Shown: piece after piece, positions 27,400 through 37,333 of the stretch | Position numbering within the stretch: the stretch's first letter is position 1 | How the letters are laid out: each line of letters starts with the position of its first letter | DNA from: Melioribacter roseus | GTDB lineage: Bacteria > Bacteroidota > Ignavibacteria > Ignavibacteriales > Melioribacteraceae | DNA length: 44,955 bases | NCBI GenBank assembly: GCA_020722085.1 | Contig: DYLN01000014.1 | Coordinates: forward strand, 1 to 44,955 | Direction: 5' to 3' | Made by a program: the position numbers and the translations under genes | Notes under the pieces: generated by a model | What the model was told of the DNA's origin: nothing | Databases searched by the model: none | What the model saw: the letters and a program-made list of their open reading frames with translations, nothing else

Positions 27400-27891
27400 T
27401 TAACTAAAGTAGTAATGTGTAATTGCCAGAACAAAATTTATAATTACAAGAATGTTTAACGTCATAGCTGTCTTGTAAAGTGCAGAAAGATTCTTGTAAC
27501 CTTCTTCGGAAATCGGGTCTGACGTCTCAAGATCCGTTCCAATGTTAATTCTTAGTTTTTTAGCCTGAGGAATTATTTTGACAAAAATTATCAGCAAAAT
27601 AATAACCATAATTATTTGTTTAGCAGTAAGCCAGTGGTTAGCTGTCATTTGGAAAAACGAAAAACCGGGATTTACCAGAACCATAAATATACCGGTAACC
27701 AGAATTCCTACTGAACCGATCATGCCTATCATATTTAAAATTCCGATGTAAAGTATAATTAACTTTTTTTCGCCTTCTTTTCCTTTGTTTGCAGAAATTA
27801 AATTTTGGAAATAGCTGTCCATTATAAAATTTACCAGCCAGATGCCCGCAAAAATTATATGCAGTGTTTTTATTGTAGGATAAAATTCCAT
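27400..27891 (-). CDS. Small integral membrane protein (DUF2269/CopD-like)
   Basis: Four hydrophobic helices; 'TIKTLHIIFAGIWLVNFIMDSYF'. Confidence 0.55.
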   Translation of the reverse strand: MEFYPTIKTLHIIFAGIWLVNFIMDSYFQNLISANKGKEGEKKLIILYIGILNMIGMIGSVGILVTGIFMVLVNPGFSFFQMTANHWLTAKQIIMVIILLIIFVKIIPQAKKLRINIGTDLETSDPISEEGYKNLSALYKTAMTLNILVIINFVLAITHYYFS

Positions 27892-28109
27892 AAGTAAGAC
27901 CTTTCTTTTAATTTTGACTTAAAAATAAAGAAAACAAGGATAACATTTATTCATGGCTATTAAATTTTCAGTTATCTATATTTTAGTGAAAAGTTTGTTA
28001 GTACGTTAATAAATGAGCCTGGTTTAATAACTACATCGTTAGATTCGGCTCATAAATATAAAAAGAAGCTGTGAGTTAAGTAAACTTCAATAAAAAATAG
28101 GGGAACGTT

Positions 28110-29225
28110 ATGAAATACACTAATCTGATTTATCTTCTTATAACTCTTTTGGGAGTTAATGAAATTTATTCTCTGCCGAGATATGCATTAAGACAAAAAG
28201 ACAATAGATGTATAAGCTGCCATTATAATCCCACAGGCGGATTAATAAGAAATGAAGACGGCTTTTTCTTTGGCAAAAATGTTGTCAGTATGATGTCGCC
28301 GCGCAAACAGGATTTTACTCTTAATCCGAAGATCACAGAAAATATACAAATCGGATTAGATTACAGGACACAATTGCTTTATGCTCAAGCTTTAAACAGA
28401 GCCGATTTCCAGGATATGAGCGGAAGTTTGTATTTGAATGTAGGGCTATCGGACAAAATAAATGTAACATCGCGCTACGATTTTGTCCAGCAGATATGGG
28501 AGGCATTTGTAACGGGGTCAATTCTTCCTAATAACAGTTACATAAAAGCCGGAACATTTGTGCCGGATTACGGTATCCGCATTGATGACCACACTGCATA
28601 CACACGCGGAGGCGACTTTGCTTTAATAACACCCGGCAGAGCTCCCAATGGATTAATTTTTTCACCATACTTTACTGAAATCGGCATCGAAGCGGGTGCA
28701 AATTTTTCGGATGCTGTAACTTTAACTGCAAGTGTGGGAAGGAATAAACTAAATGCAATGTTCTTAAACGATCCGATGGTTGCTGCCAAACTTCAAATTA
28801 CGCCGGCAATTGAGAGCAAACTTGGAATTATGTTTGGCGGTTCTGCAGCTTCTTTTACTACGCGTCTTGGAGGAACTAAATTGCGAACAACAATGTTCGG
28901 TGGATTTGGCGGAATCGGGTACGATAGATTTTCACTGCTCGGCGAGTTTGATGTTGCGAATGATTATCAAGGCACCGATATAACAACTAATGCTTTGATG
29001 ATAGAAGCAGCCTACAAAATAATGGTAGGTCTTGAAGCTGTTGTTCGTTACGATCGATTTGACCCGAACACAAATTTTCCCGATAACGAGTTTTCACACG
29101 TAATTTTAGGCTTCGATTTTTATCCTTACAGTTTTATTGAAGTAATTCCGCAGTACAGAATTTATACTGAAAATCCGGCTGCGGATAATAATTCGCTTGT
29201 TTTGCAGTTGCATTTGTGGTATTGA
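28110..29225 (+). CDS. Outer-membrane beta-barrel-like protein with one N-terminal CxxCH haem-binding motif
   Basis: Signal peptide, then 'DNRCISCHYNPTGGLIRNEDG', then alternating-strand porin-like sequence ending 'LVLQLHLWY'. Confidence 0.7.
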   Translation: MKYTNLIYLLITLLGVNEIYSLPRYALRQKDNRCISCHYNPTGGLIRNEDGFFFGKNVVSMMSPRKQDFTLNPKITENIQIGLDYRTQLLYAQALNRADFQDMSGSLYLNVGLSDKINVTSRYDFVQQIWEAFVTGSILPNNSYIKAGTFVPDYGIRIDDHTAYTRGGDFALITPGRAPNGLIFSPYFTEIGIEAGANFSDAVTLTASVGRNKLNAMFLNDPMVAAKLQITPAIESKLGIMFGGSAASFTTRLGGTKLRTTMFGGFGGIGYDRFSLLGEFDVANDYQGTDITTNALMIEAAYKIMVGLEAVVRYDRFDPNTNFPDNEFSHVILGFDFYPYSFIEVIPQYRIYTENPAADNNSLVLQLHLWY

Positions 29226-29649
29226 AAATCTATGAGCTGATCAACTAGAATCGACTATTCACTAATCCTAACCGCTACTGTGTAGAGGGTGTATTCTGAT
29301 TGGTCAGCTTAAAAAATGCCGAGCCACTACTTGATTAGTAGTATGTGCATTCGTTCAATGCATTACAATTTAAACTCCGATTTATCATATCACTTCCTTT
29401 ATTCAGTTTATCAGACTTAACGGTTTTCAAATTTTCTGCTGCTGTATAGCCGGCTTCGTTAACAAACTCACTTCCGTTTTTTGCTGCAATTATCATTCTG
29501 CCGTCGTTTGAACCGTCAGCACTATTAGATTTTTGCAAATAGTTGAATGAATAGCTTACTTGAATCAGAGGGTAAAATTGAGAGACATTATTGTTGAAAA
29601 TTGCAGCTTTAATTCCATCAAAATTGTATCCGTTGCTTATTAGGTTTAT

Positions 29650-30594
29650 TCAAAACGTAAGAGTTATTCCCACTTTAAAAATTTCGTAAGTGAAAGGGGT
29701 TTCGGTGTTAAACGGCCAATTCATTTTATCTTTTTTCAATAAATGCCAGCCGTATGAATAAGCATTTTTCAGAACGAAATTTACTACCGGGGCAGCCGCC
29801 GGCGTTGAATCGAGTATTTCATTAATAAAATAATCGAGAGAAGAACTGCCAATGCTTTCAAGAATAAAACTGCCGGATTGTTTCCAGAATAAATGACGCG
29901 GAAAAATTACTGCTGATTCGTAAGCAGCATTAAACGAAACGAAGGATGAAATATCCAATCTAACTCCTGCTTCGGCTAAAGTTCCGAAGCGGGTTTGTTT
30001 GTTATATCTGTCGAGTATTTGCGAGTCGTTTAAAACTTCGGGCGGAAAATAGCTGCTTTCAGGAGGTATTAAACGATCCGGATAATTACTTCTGTCAATG
30101 TCGAATTGCGACCATACAAAACCGGTTTCATGATAAGGCAAAATAGAAACTCTGCCGAGGTCATAACCATAGCCGTTACGCTTTGCAAATCCTATTCTGA
30201 ATAAATTGGTTTTTACTTCCTTCGTATCGTTGTTTGTTGAATAGATATCTGACGAAATCCGTGATCCAAAAATAAAACGTTCATTAATTTCAAGAATGTT
30301 TTCACCGTGAATTTTGTCGGTAGAATTAAATCCGAGTTTTATTTCGGCGATGCCGGTTTTAGCAAAAGATGAATAAAATTCTTTTTGTTCGGGTTCTCCA
30401 AAGCCGTAATTCAACTCGATAAACGGATTTTCATCTTCCCAGTTCCAACTCCATTTCCATTTGAACCACTCGTGATTATTACATTTGTCTTCTGTTGTGT
30501 CTTGCTGATGTGTCTGAGCGTTAAGGTAATTCCCGCCGACAAGTAAGAGAATAAAAAGCACTATTGTGATTTTTTTTAACATAGTTATGTCCAT
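29650..30594 (-). CDS. Hypothetical envelope / outer-membrane protein
   Basis: Signal peptide ('IVLFILLLVGGNYLNAQ') and beta-rich sequence ending 'YEIFKVGITLTF'. Confidence 0.6.
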   Translation of the reverse strand: MDITMLKKITIVLFILLLVGGNYLNAQTHQQDTTEDKCNNHEWFKWKWSWNWEDENPFIELNYGFGEPEQKEFYSSFAKTGIAEIKLGFNSTDKIHGENILEINERFIFGSRISSDIYSTNNDTKEVKTNLFRIGFAKRNGYGYDLGRVSILPYHETGFVWSQFDIDRSNYPDRLIPPESSYFPPEVLNDSQILDRYNKQTRFGTLAEAGVRLDISSFVSFNAAYESAVIFPRHLFWKQSGSFILESIGSSSLDYFINEILDSTPAAAPVVNFVLKNAYSYGWHLLKKDKMNWPFNTETPFTYEIFKVGITLTF

Positions 30595-30663
30595 TAAGTG
30601 TTTAAAGTTGTTTGCTCTTTAGACGAAGCGGTTTTGAAAATAGTTACAGGGAAGAAGTTGAAC

Positions 30664-31074
30664 TTAATTTATTTTTATACCGCTTTTTCTTTCAAGAGTA
30701 GAAATTAGTGCTTCCATCAATACTTCGTTAGGTGCAGGTTTGGTAAGAAAAACATCGACTCCGGCTTTGTAGGCATTGTCCTTGTCCTGCTGAAATGCAT
30801 GTGCAGATAAACCAACTACGGGTATGTTTTTAAATAGCGGGTCATTTCTTATTTCTTTTGTTAATTGCAGTCCGTCCTTTTTGCCACGAAGGGAGATATC
30901 CATCAAAATAATATCGAATTTTTCCTTATCCATTTTTTGGTAAAAACTTTCCTCGGAATCGCAAACTTCCAGGTCGAATTTTCTTTTTAAGAAGATTTCG
31001 AGGAATCTCTGATTTTCATAATCGTCTTCAACAATTAATAATTTAGGTTTCTTTTTTTCTTCTACGGCTGTCAT
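30664..31074 (-). CDS. Stand-alone response-regulator receiver protein
   Basis: 'KLLIVEDDYENQRFLEIFLK...DIILMDISLRGKKDGLQLTKEIR...VGLSAHAF...VFLTKPAPNEVL'; no output domain. Confidence 0.92.
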   Translation of the reverse strand: MTAVEEKKKPKLLIVEDDYENQRFLEIFLKRKFDLEVCDSEESFYQKMDKEKFDIILMDISLRGKKDGLQLTKEIRNDPLFKNIPVVGLSAHAFQQDKDNAYKAGVDVFLTKPAPNEVLMEALISTLERKSGIKIN

Positions 31075-31141
31075 CTTTCCAGTTATAAAATTCTTGTACG
31101 AAAAATAAGAATTGGTTATTTAAATAGGAAATTTTGTTTTA

Positions 31142-34100
31142 TTAAAATCTGTGGTCATATTCGTTCCAGCTTTTGATTTTAAGTTCTTCCAATTTTTTAT
31201 TTGTAAGCGCCTCTGCCAGTCTCATAGCAAGCTGCCTGTTTGTTATCAGCGGTACTTTGTAGTCTACTGCTGTTCTTCTAATAAGGTAATCGTTTGTGAG
31301 TTCCTTTTCCTGTAAATTTTTAGGTATATTAATTACAAGGTCAATTTTGCCCTGTTTAATGTAATCTGTTGCTGAAGGACTTCCGCTCTCAAGCGGCCAG
31401 AATAAAGGTTCGACTGGAATGTTATTCGATTTCATAAATTTGGCAGTGCCGTGTGTTGCATAAAATTTAATTCCGAGTCTTAAAAAAAGTCTGCACGTTT
31501 CAAGCAGTTCGGCTTTGGATTCGATACTTCCGGATGAGATTAAAATTGACTTTAAAGGAAATCTATAGCCGACAGAAATTAATGCTTTTAAGAATGCCTC
31601 GTCAAAATCATCTCCTAAACATGCAACTTCGCCGGTTGACGCCATTTCTACTCCGGTTGTAGGGTCGGCTCCTTCCAATCTTGTAAACGAAAATTCCGGT
31701 GCTTTTACACCCACATAGTCGTAATCAAAATTAATTCCGTTGCTTATTTGAACTTTCTTTCCCATTATAACGTTTGTAGCAATTTCAATAAAATTTCGTT
31801 TTAAGGTTTTTGATACAAACGGAAAGCTTCTTGAAGCACGCAGGTTGCATTCAATAACTTTCACTTTATTGTCTTTTGCTATGTATTGGATGTTAAATGG
31901 TCCGTTGATGTTTAATGATTTTGCGATATTCGAAGAAATTGCTCTTATCTGCCGCATTGTTTCAAGATAAGTTCTTTGCGGCGGAAGAACAAGAGTGGCA
32001 TCTCCTGAGTGAACGCCGGCGTTTTCAATATGTTCCGAGATGGCAGAGCAAACGATATTGCCGTTTTGTGCAACTGCATCGAATTCCAGTTCTTTAGCGT
32101 TGACTAAAAATTTACTGATAACGACAGGGTGTTCGGGCGAAACGTCGACTGCCTTGTGCAGGAATTTACTCAACTCCTCATCGTTGCCTGCAATAGCCAT
32201 TGCAGCACCGCTTAATACATACGAAGGACGAACGAGTACGGGATAACCAACTTTATTGGCAAACTCAACAGCTTCGGCAATAGTACTCATCTGACTCCAT
32301 TCAGGCTGTTCTACGCCTAGCTCATCCAGCAGTGCTGAAAATTTACTTCTGTTTTCTGCGTTATCAATTGATTGAGGAGCGGTGCCTAAGATTTTGACTC
32401 CAACATTATTAAGCTTCATGGCAATGTTGTTTGGAGTTTGTCCTCCCATCGATACTATAACACCGATCGGTTTTATTGCCCGGTAGATTTCATAAATAGT
32501 TTCTATAGTTAACTCTTCGAAGAAAAGAGCGTCGGATTCATCATAGTCTGTGCTGACTGTTTCCGGGTTGCAGTTGATCATAACTGTTTTGTAACCAAGT
32601 TCACGCAAGGTCTTGCCGGTAACAACACAACACCAGTCAAATTCAACAGAGCTGCCAATTCTATAAGGGCCCGAACCGAGAACGACAGCCGATTTTTTCA
32701 AGTCAAGTTCGGAGTCGTTTTGCGAAGCGTTGTAAGTAAGATACAGATAATTTGTTTTTGCGGGGTATTCGGCAGCAAGTGTATCAATATGTTCTATAAA
32801 TGGTTTTATTTTGTATCTGTTTCTGAGAAGGAAAATGTCGTGTGCATCCACATTTATAATGTTTGCAATTTGCCTGTCTGAAAATCCTGCTTGTTTTGCT
32901 TTGAGAAGAAGTTCCTTCGGGAATTTTTTTATTGATGTGTTTGAAATTTCTTTTTCGATATTGATAATATTTTGGATTTTATACAAAAACCATTTGTTAA
33001 TATTTGTTAGACTGTGGATTTGTTCAACAGAGTATCCGGATTTGAATGCATGTACAACTGCGAAGATTCTTTCTTCGGTCGGTTCTTTTAAAGCCGTTTC
33101 AAGATTATCAAATTCGATTTTCGTTCTGCTGGCAGTAATCCCGTCCATGCTGATATCGAGCATTCTCATTGCTTTTTGAAATGCTTCTTCAAACTTTCTG
33201 CCGATTGCCATTACTTCGCCCACCGACTTCATGGACGAGCCAATTTTTCTTTTTACAAGACGGAATTTTTTTAGGTCCCATCGTGGAACTTTTATAACAA
33301 TATAATCCAGCGCAGGCTCAAAAAAAGCCGTTGTTGTTTTTGTTATTGAATTCTGAATTTCGTGCAGTCCGTATCCAAGAGCCAACTTGGCAGCAACAAA
33401 AGCAAGCGGATAGCCTGTGGCTTTGGAAGCAAGAGCAGAACTGCGGGAGAGTCTTGCGTTTACTTCAATCACCCGGTAATCTTCAGAATTAGGATCGAGG
33501 GCATATTGAATATTGCACTCACCAACAATTCCAAGATGACGAATTGTTTTGATTGCAAGCTGCCGCAGTTTATGATATTCGTTATTTGTTAATGTTTGAC
33601 TTGGTGCAACAACAATACTTTCACCCGTATGAATTCCCATCGGGTCCACGTTTTCCATATTGCATACGGTAATGCAGTTATCGTATTTGTCTCTTACAAC
33701 TTCGTACTCAATTTCTTTCCAGCCTTCAAGGTATTCTTCAACTAAAATTTGTGACGAATATGAAAGAGCTTTTGAAGCAAGTTTTTTTAATTCGCGGGAA
33801 TTCCGGCATATCCCTGATCCTAATCCTCCGAGTGCAAAAGCTATTCTTACAATAACAGGATAGCCGATTTTAGCCGCATATTCAACGGCATCTTCTACCT
33901 TGTTGACCGCTTTGCTTTTTGGAAATTTTACATCGATCTCACTCAATTTTTCACAGAACTTTTGTCTGTCTTCTGTGTTTTCAATTGCGTCTATCTGTGT
34001 TCCGAGAACCTGAATGTTGTATTTCTCAAGAATTCCTTCCCGTTGAAGTGCAAGTCCGCAGTTTAGTGCGGTTTGACCGCCGAATCCCAACAAAATTCCG

Positions 34101-34345
34101 TCTGGCTTTTCTTTTTGAATTATTTTTTCGACGAAATGCGTTGTGATTGGCAGAAGATAAACTTTATCGGCTAAGTAGTCAGAAGTTTGGATTGTAGCGA
34201 TGTTGGGATTAATTAATATTGTGTAGATACCTTCTTCTTTTAATGCCTTTATTGCCTGCGAGCCGGAGTAATCGAATTCGCCGGCTTCACCAATTTTTAG
34301 TGCAGAGCTTCCAATAATTAAAGCTTTTTTAATTTTTTTATTCAC
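31142..34345 (-). CDS. carB: Carbamoyl-phosphate synthase large subunit
   Basis: 1067 aa with duplicated ATP-grasp halves; 'LIIGSSALKIGEAGEFDYSGSQA', 'VVLGSGPYRIGSSVEFDWCCV', C-terminal MGS-like region. Confidence 0.97.
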   Translation of the reverse strand: MNKKIKKALIIGSSALKIGEAGEFDYSGSQAIKALKEEGIYTILINPNIATIQTSDYLADKVYLLPITTHFVEKIIQKEKPDGILLGFGGQTALNCGLALQREGILEKYNIQVLGTQIDAIENTEDRQKFCEKLSEIDVKFPKSKAVNKVEDAVEYAAKIGYPVIVRIAFALGGLGSGICRNSRELKKLASKALSYSSQILVEEYLEGWKEIEYEVVRDKYDNCITVCNMENVDPMGIHTGESIVVAPSQTLTNNEYHKLRQLAIKTIRHLGIVGECNIQYALDPNSEDYRVIEVNARLSRSSALASKATGYPLAFVAAKLALGYGLHEIQNSITKTTTAFFEPALDYIVIKVPRWDLKKFRLVKRKIGSSMKSVGEVMAIGRKFEEAFQKAMRMLDISMDGITASRTKIEFDNLETALKEPTEERIFAVVHAFKSGYSVEQIHSLTNINKWFLYKIQNIINIEKEISNTSIKKFPKELLLKAKQAGFSDRQIANIINVDAHDIFLLRNRYKIKPFIEHIDTLAAEYPAKTNYLYLTYNASQNDSELDLKKSAVVLGSGPYRIGSSVEFDWCCVVTGKTLRELGYKTVMINCNPETVSTDYDESDALFFEELTIETIYEIYRAIKPIGVIVSMGGQTPNNIAMKLNNVGVKILGTAPQSIDNAENRSKFSALLDELGVEQPEWSQMSTIAEAVEFANKVGYPVLVRPSYVLSGAAMAIAGNDEELSKFLHKAVDVSPEHPVVISKFLVNAKELEFDAVAQNGNIVCSAISEHIENAGVHSGDATLVLPPQRTYLETMRQIRAISSNIAKSLNINGPFNIQYIAKDNKVKVIECNLRASRSFPFVSKTLKRNFIEIATNVIMGKKVQISNGINFDYDYVGVKAPEFSFTRLEGADPTTGVEMASTGEVACLGDDFDEAFLKALISVGYRFPLKSILISSGSIESKAELLETCRLFLRLGIKFYATHGTAKFMKSNNIPVEPLFWPLESGSPSATDYIKQGKIDLVINIPKNLQEKELTNDYLIRRTAVDYKVPLITNRQLAMRLAEALTNKKLEELKIKSWNEYDHRF

Positions 34346-35427
34346 TTGACATCCTTCAAAAACTCATCAAATATAAACGAAGTATCGACTGGACCGGGTG
34401 CAGCTTCAGGGTGAAACTGAACGCTTTTGAATGGCAGTTTTTTGTGACGGAGTCCTTCGTTTGTGCCGTCATTTAAATTTTGGAACCAGACGTCCCAGCC
34501 GCCGGGTAATTTTTTAGAATTGACTGCAAAGCTGTGATTTTGAGAAGTAACATAACATTTACTACTGCTTGTTTCTTTAACGGGCTGGTTTTGTCCCCGA
34601 TGACCATATTTTAATTTGAATGTTTTTGCACCGGCAGCAAGTGCAAGTATTTGATGCCCCATGCAAATGCCGAGTACCGGAACTTGTTTTTGAAGCAGAG
34701 TTTTGGTCGATTTCACAAGCTTCTTATAGACGGCAGGATTGCCTGGACCGTTTGATAGTACGACGCCGTCATAATCTTCTTTTTCAAAATCATAATCATA
34801 AGGTACACGCGCTACCCGGACATCTCTTTGAAGCAAATTTGATATGATACTTCTTTTGCATCCGCAGTCGACAAGCATTATTTTTCTTTTCCCGGTACCG
34901 TATGTTTCCGGCTGGGGGATAGTAACTTTTGCAATAAGATTGTCAATATCGGGATTGTAAAACTCTACAAATTCATTTTCAATCTGAATTTTTCCCAGCA
35001 TTGTACCGCGCTCACGCAAAAGCTTAGTTAGTCTTCGTGTATCAACCCTGCTTAAACCCGGAACCTTAAATTTGTTTAACCAGTTTGAAAGACTCTCAAA
35101 AGCATTCCAATGGCTGAACACGAGAGAATTTTCTGAAACAACCAAAGCCTCGATCTGGATTTTTTCTGATTCAAAATTTTCGGGAAGATCATCCGTTTCG
35201 TTGAAAGGGGGAATGCCGTAATTTCCGATAAGGGGGTAAGTTAAAACGAGAATCTGTCCTTTGTACGACGGGTCAGTTAGTGTTTCCGGATAACCAACCA
35301 TTCCCGTATTAAAAACGACTTCGCCGGCAACAGATTTATGGTAACCGAACAACTCACCTTCAAAAATATTTTTATCTTCGAGTATTAGTTTTGCTTTGTA
35401 AGCAGGTCCGCTGTTTTTCCTCTTCAA
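34342..35427 (-). CDS. carA: Carbamoyl-phosphate synthase small subunit
   Basis: 'GEVVFNTGMVGYPETLTDPSYKGQILVLTYPLIGNYG', class I GATase 'VLGICMGHQILALAAGAKTFKLKYGHRGQNQPV', 'VQFHPEA'; overlaps carB by 4 bp. Confidence 0.97.
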   Translation of the reverse strand: MKRKNSGPAYKAKLILEDKNIFEGELFGYHKSVAGEVVFNTGMVGYPETLTDPSYKGQILVLTYPLIGNYGIPPFNETDDLPENFESEKIQIEALVVSENSLVFSHWNAFESLSNWLNKFKVPGLSRVDTRRLTKLLRERGTMLGKIQIENEFVEFYNPDIDNLIAKVTIPQPETYGTGKRKIMLVDCGCKRSIISNLLQRDVRVARVPYDYDFEKEDYDGVVLSNGPGNPAVYKKLVKSTKTLLQKQVPVLGICMGHQILALAAGAKTFKLKYGHRGQNQPVKETSSSKCYVTSQNHSFAVNSKKLPGGWDVWFQNLNDGTNEGLRHKKLPFKSVQFHPEAAPGPVDTSFIFDEFLKDVK

Positions 35428-35665
35428 TTTATTCCTTTCCGTTGTAATATGGAGGGCATGCGAGGTATAGTTTCAAAAATGCCCGTACAAGCTAAAAATT
35501 TTTTCTAACTAATAAAAATTTTTAATGAAAAAACATGCACACGGCGGGATTATTTATGAAATAAAAATTAAAAGAGGGAATATTTTTTGCACAGACGGCA
35601 GGTAAAATTGCAATAACGGGCAGTACTGCATATAAGGTCGAAAATTTTTATTTTTTGCAGCAGCT

Positions 35666-35700
35666 TTTATAGAGTACCCTGGCTGGTGGTAATCTATAAA
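35666..35700. other. Long imperfect hairpin preceding a terminator (candidate RNA structure)
   Basis: TTTATAGAGTACCCTGGCTGGTGGTAATCTATAAA: 8-bp stem, one mismatch, 4 further pairs. Confidence 0.6.
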
Positions 35701-35701
35701 T

Positions 35702-35729
35702 AAAAGGGAGCAACTGTAAGCTCCCTTTT
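35702..35729. terminator. Intrinsic-terminator-like hairpin in a divergent intergenic region
   Basis: AAAAGGGAGC-AACTGTAA-GCTCCCTTTT, perfect 10-bp stem, T-rich tract on both sides (usable in either direction). Confidence 0.8.
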
Positions 35730-35811
35730 GTATTTTGTAATATACTTTCTTCTGTTAGTTGAAATTTTAGTGTTCTTTATTTTGAAGAAGATTGAATTGC
35801 CGAATAACTGT

Positions 35812-36339
35812 ATGAAAGAAAACTTTACATTTTTTATCAACCATTTCCCATTCTCCAAAGGTTGGAAGCTAAGCTACACTAAGTTTAAGTATATCTTAGC
35901 ACTCTGTTTTATATCCATTTTTATTTATTCGTGTGTACCCGCACCGAAATTTACCGCACGCAGCGGAGAAGCCCACGAAAATGAAAACAAAGAAAGCAAA
36001 GATGAAAATTATCGCAATCCGCCTAATCTTATAAGCGTAACCGGCATTGCATCTTATTATGCAGATGAATTTAACGGACGCGTAACATACAGCGGCGAAG
36101 TTTATAATATGTATGGTTTGTCGGCTGCCCATCCCGAATATCCAATGGGTACAAAATTAAGAGTAACAAATTTGTCAAACCTTAAAAGCATTGATTTGAT
36201 TGTAAACGATAGGATGCCGTACAATCCTAACAGAATAATTGATCTTTCTTACGGCGCAGCAGTGAAATTAGGAATGGTAAAAGACGGACTTGCAGAAGTT
36301 AAAATTGAAGTTTTAAAGTGGGGAACAGGTAAAAGATAA
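35812..36339 (+). CDS. RlpA-like double-psi beta-barrel lipoprotein
   Basis: 'ISIFIYSCVPAP' lipobox-like; 'GIASYYADEFNGRVTYSGEVYNMYGLSAAHPEYPMGTKLRVTNLSNLKSIDLIVNDRMPYNPNRIIDLSYGAAVKLGM'. ORF-track start 35728 falls in a terminator T-tract; ATG 35812 preferred. Confidence 0.85.
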   Translation: MKENFTFFINHFPFSKGWKLSYTKFKYILALCFISIFIYSCVPAPKFTARSGEAHENENKESKDENYRNPPNLISVTGIASYYADEFNGRVTYSGEVYNMYGLSAAHPEYPMGTKLRVTNLSNLKSIDLIVNDRMPYNPNRIIDLSYGAAVKLGMVKDGLAEVKIEVLKWGTGKR

Positions 36340-36413
36340 AAACACATTCATAACAGCCAACCTTGAATTGAGAAAAAGCCCTCAAAGTACATACTTAGAG
36401 GGCTCAAGAATCG

Positions 36414-37202
36414 TTACCTAACAAACTTCCACCAATAGAAATATTTGTTTTCAAGGTCGGTTTCCGAAGGCATTGGGAAGAATTTCAGTTCATCGCCGGC
36501 TGCGAACCAAAAACCGTGGCGCAGAAATTTGTAGGAAATATCCCTCAACAAACTGCCGAGACTAATTGTTTTGGTCAATTTTTCAGGATGCTTTTTCAAG
36601 ATCATAATACAGTCATAAAACCTGTAAGGATTAACTGCAGGGAGTTCGATGTTAAATATCTCTTTGTTTTTGTTTGATTCAAGAAATTTTTCGATGTCAA
36701 ACTCAATTTGCGTAAAGCAGATTTTCGGCGCTCCTTTTGCTTTTTGACTTGTAATAAATTTTCCGAATTCACGCTGGTCTTTTGTTGATGCAACGAGTGT
36801 TTCAAGTGGTGAAACTTCCTGATAAATTCTAATTAAACCGGGCTGATTATATGCAGTATATTCTGCCGGTTCGATCGGCAAAACTTTACCGTTAGTTGTA
36901 ACGAGAAAAAGTTTTTCGATTGCCTTCAAGTCAACATGTTCCAGTACATTATAAGAACAGATAAATTTTGTCTTTTTGGGTAGACCATCTTCGTGGGGGA
37001 CTGTCAGTTTTAAATACTCGTCAATTTCAAAATATGGATTTCTAAAATTGATATTTAATTCCGCAAAAATCACCTTTCCGCTGAAATGTTTTGCACTGCC
37101 GAGGGTATAATGTTCACCGAATTTTTCAGGATCTAACTGTGAAGCAACAAGCGCATTAATCGGGAATACAATCATATAAAGATGTTTTTCATATTCAGGC
37201 AT
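36414..37202 (-). CDS. Hypothetical protein
   Basis: 262-aa intact ORF with no recognised family motif. Confidence 0.6.
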   Translation of the reverse strand: MPEYEKHLYMIVFPINALVASQLDPEKFGEHYTLGSAKHFSGKVIFAELNINFRNPYFEIDEYLKLTVPHEDGLPKKTKFICSYNVLEHVDLKAIEKLFLVTTNGKVLPIEPAEYTAYNQPGLIRIYQEVSPLETLVASTKDQREFGKFITSQKAKGAPKICFTQIEFDIEKFLESNKNKEIFNIELPAVNPYRFYDCIMILKKHPEKLTKTISLGSLLRDISYKFLRHGFWFAAGDELKFFPMPSETDLENKYFYWWKFVR

Positions 37203-37333
37203 TTTTTCTCCGAAATAGTTAAATTTTCTTCATTCAAACCTATCAAAAGAGACATTGAAGAGCAAGAAACTCATGAATCTTTATTGTAAAAAGAACATCA
37301 AACATAACAAGAATTAATAAATTTGAGGCAGAA

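Noticed and set aside
28013-28053. ATGAGCC...GGCTCAT inverted repeat upstream of the haem-motif barrel gene
   Set aside because: Only 7 bp with a 27-nt loop; could easily be chance in AT-rich DNA.
32811-33179. 122-aa plus-strand ORF antisense to carB
   Set aside because: carB is unambiguous. The antisense translation is Cys/Ser/Phe-rich and looks like a shadow ORF.
35728-35811. N-terminal extension of the RlpA-like ORF in the ORF track
   Set aside because: The proposed TTG start lies in the T-tract of a terminator hairpin. ATG 35812 gives a sensible lipoprotein signal.
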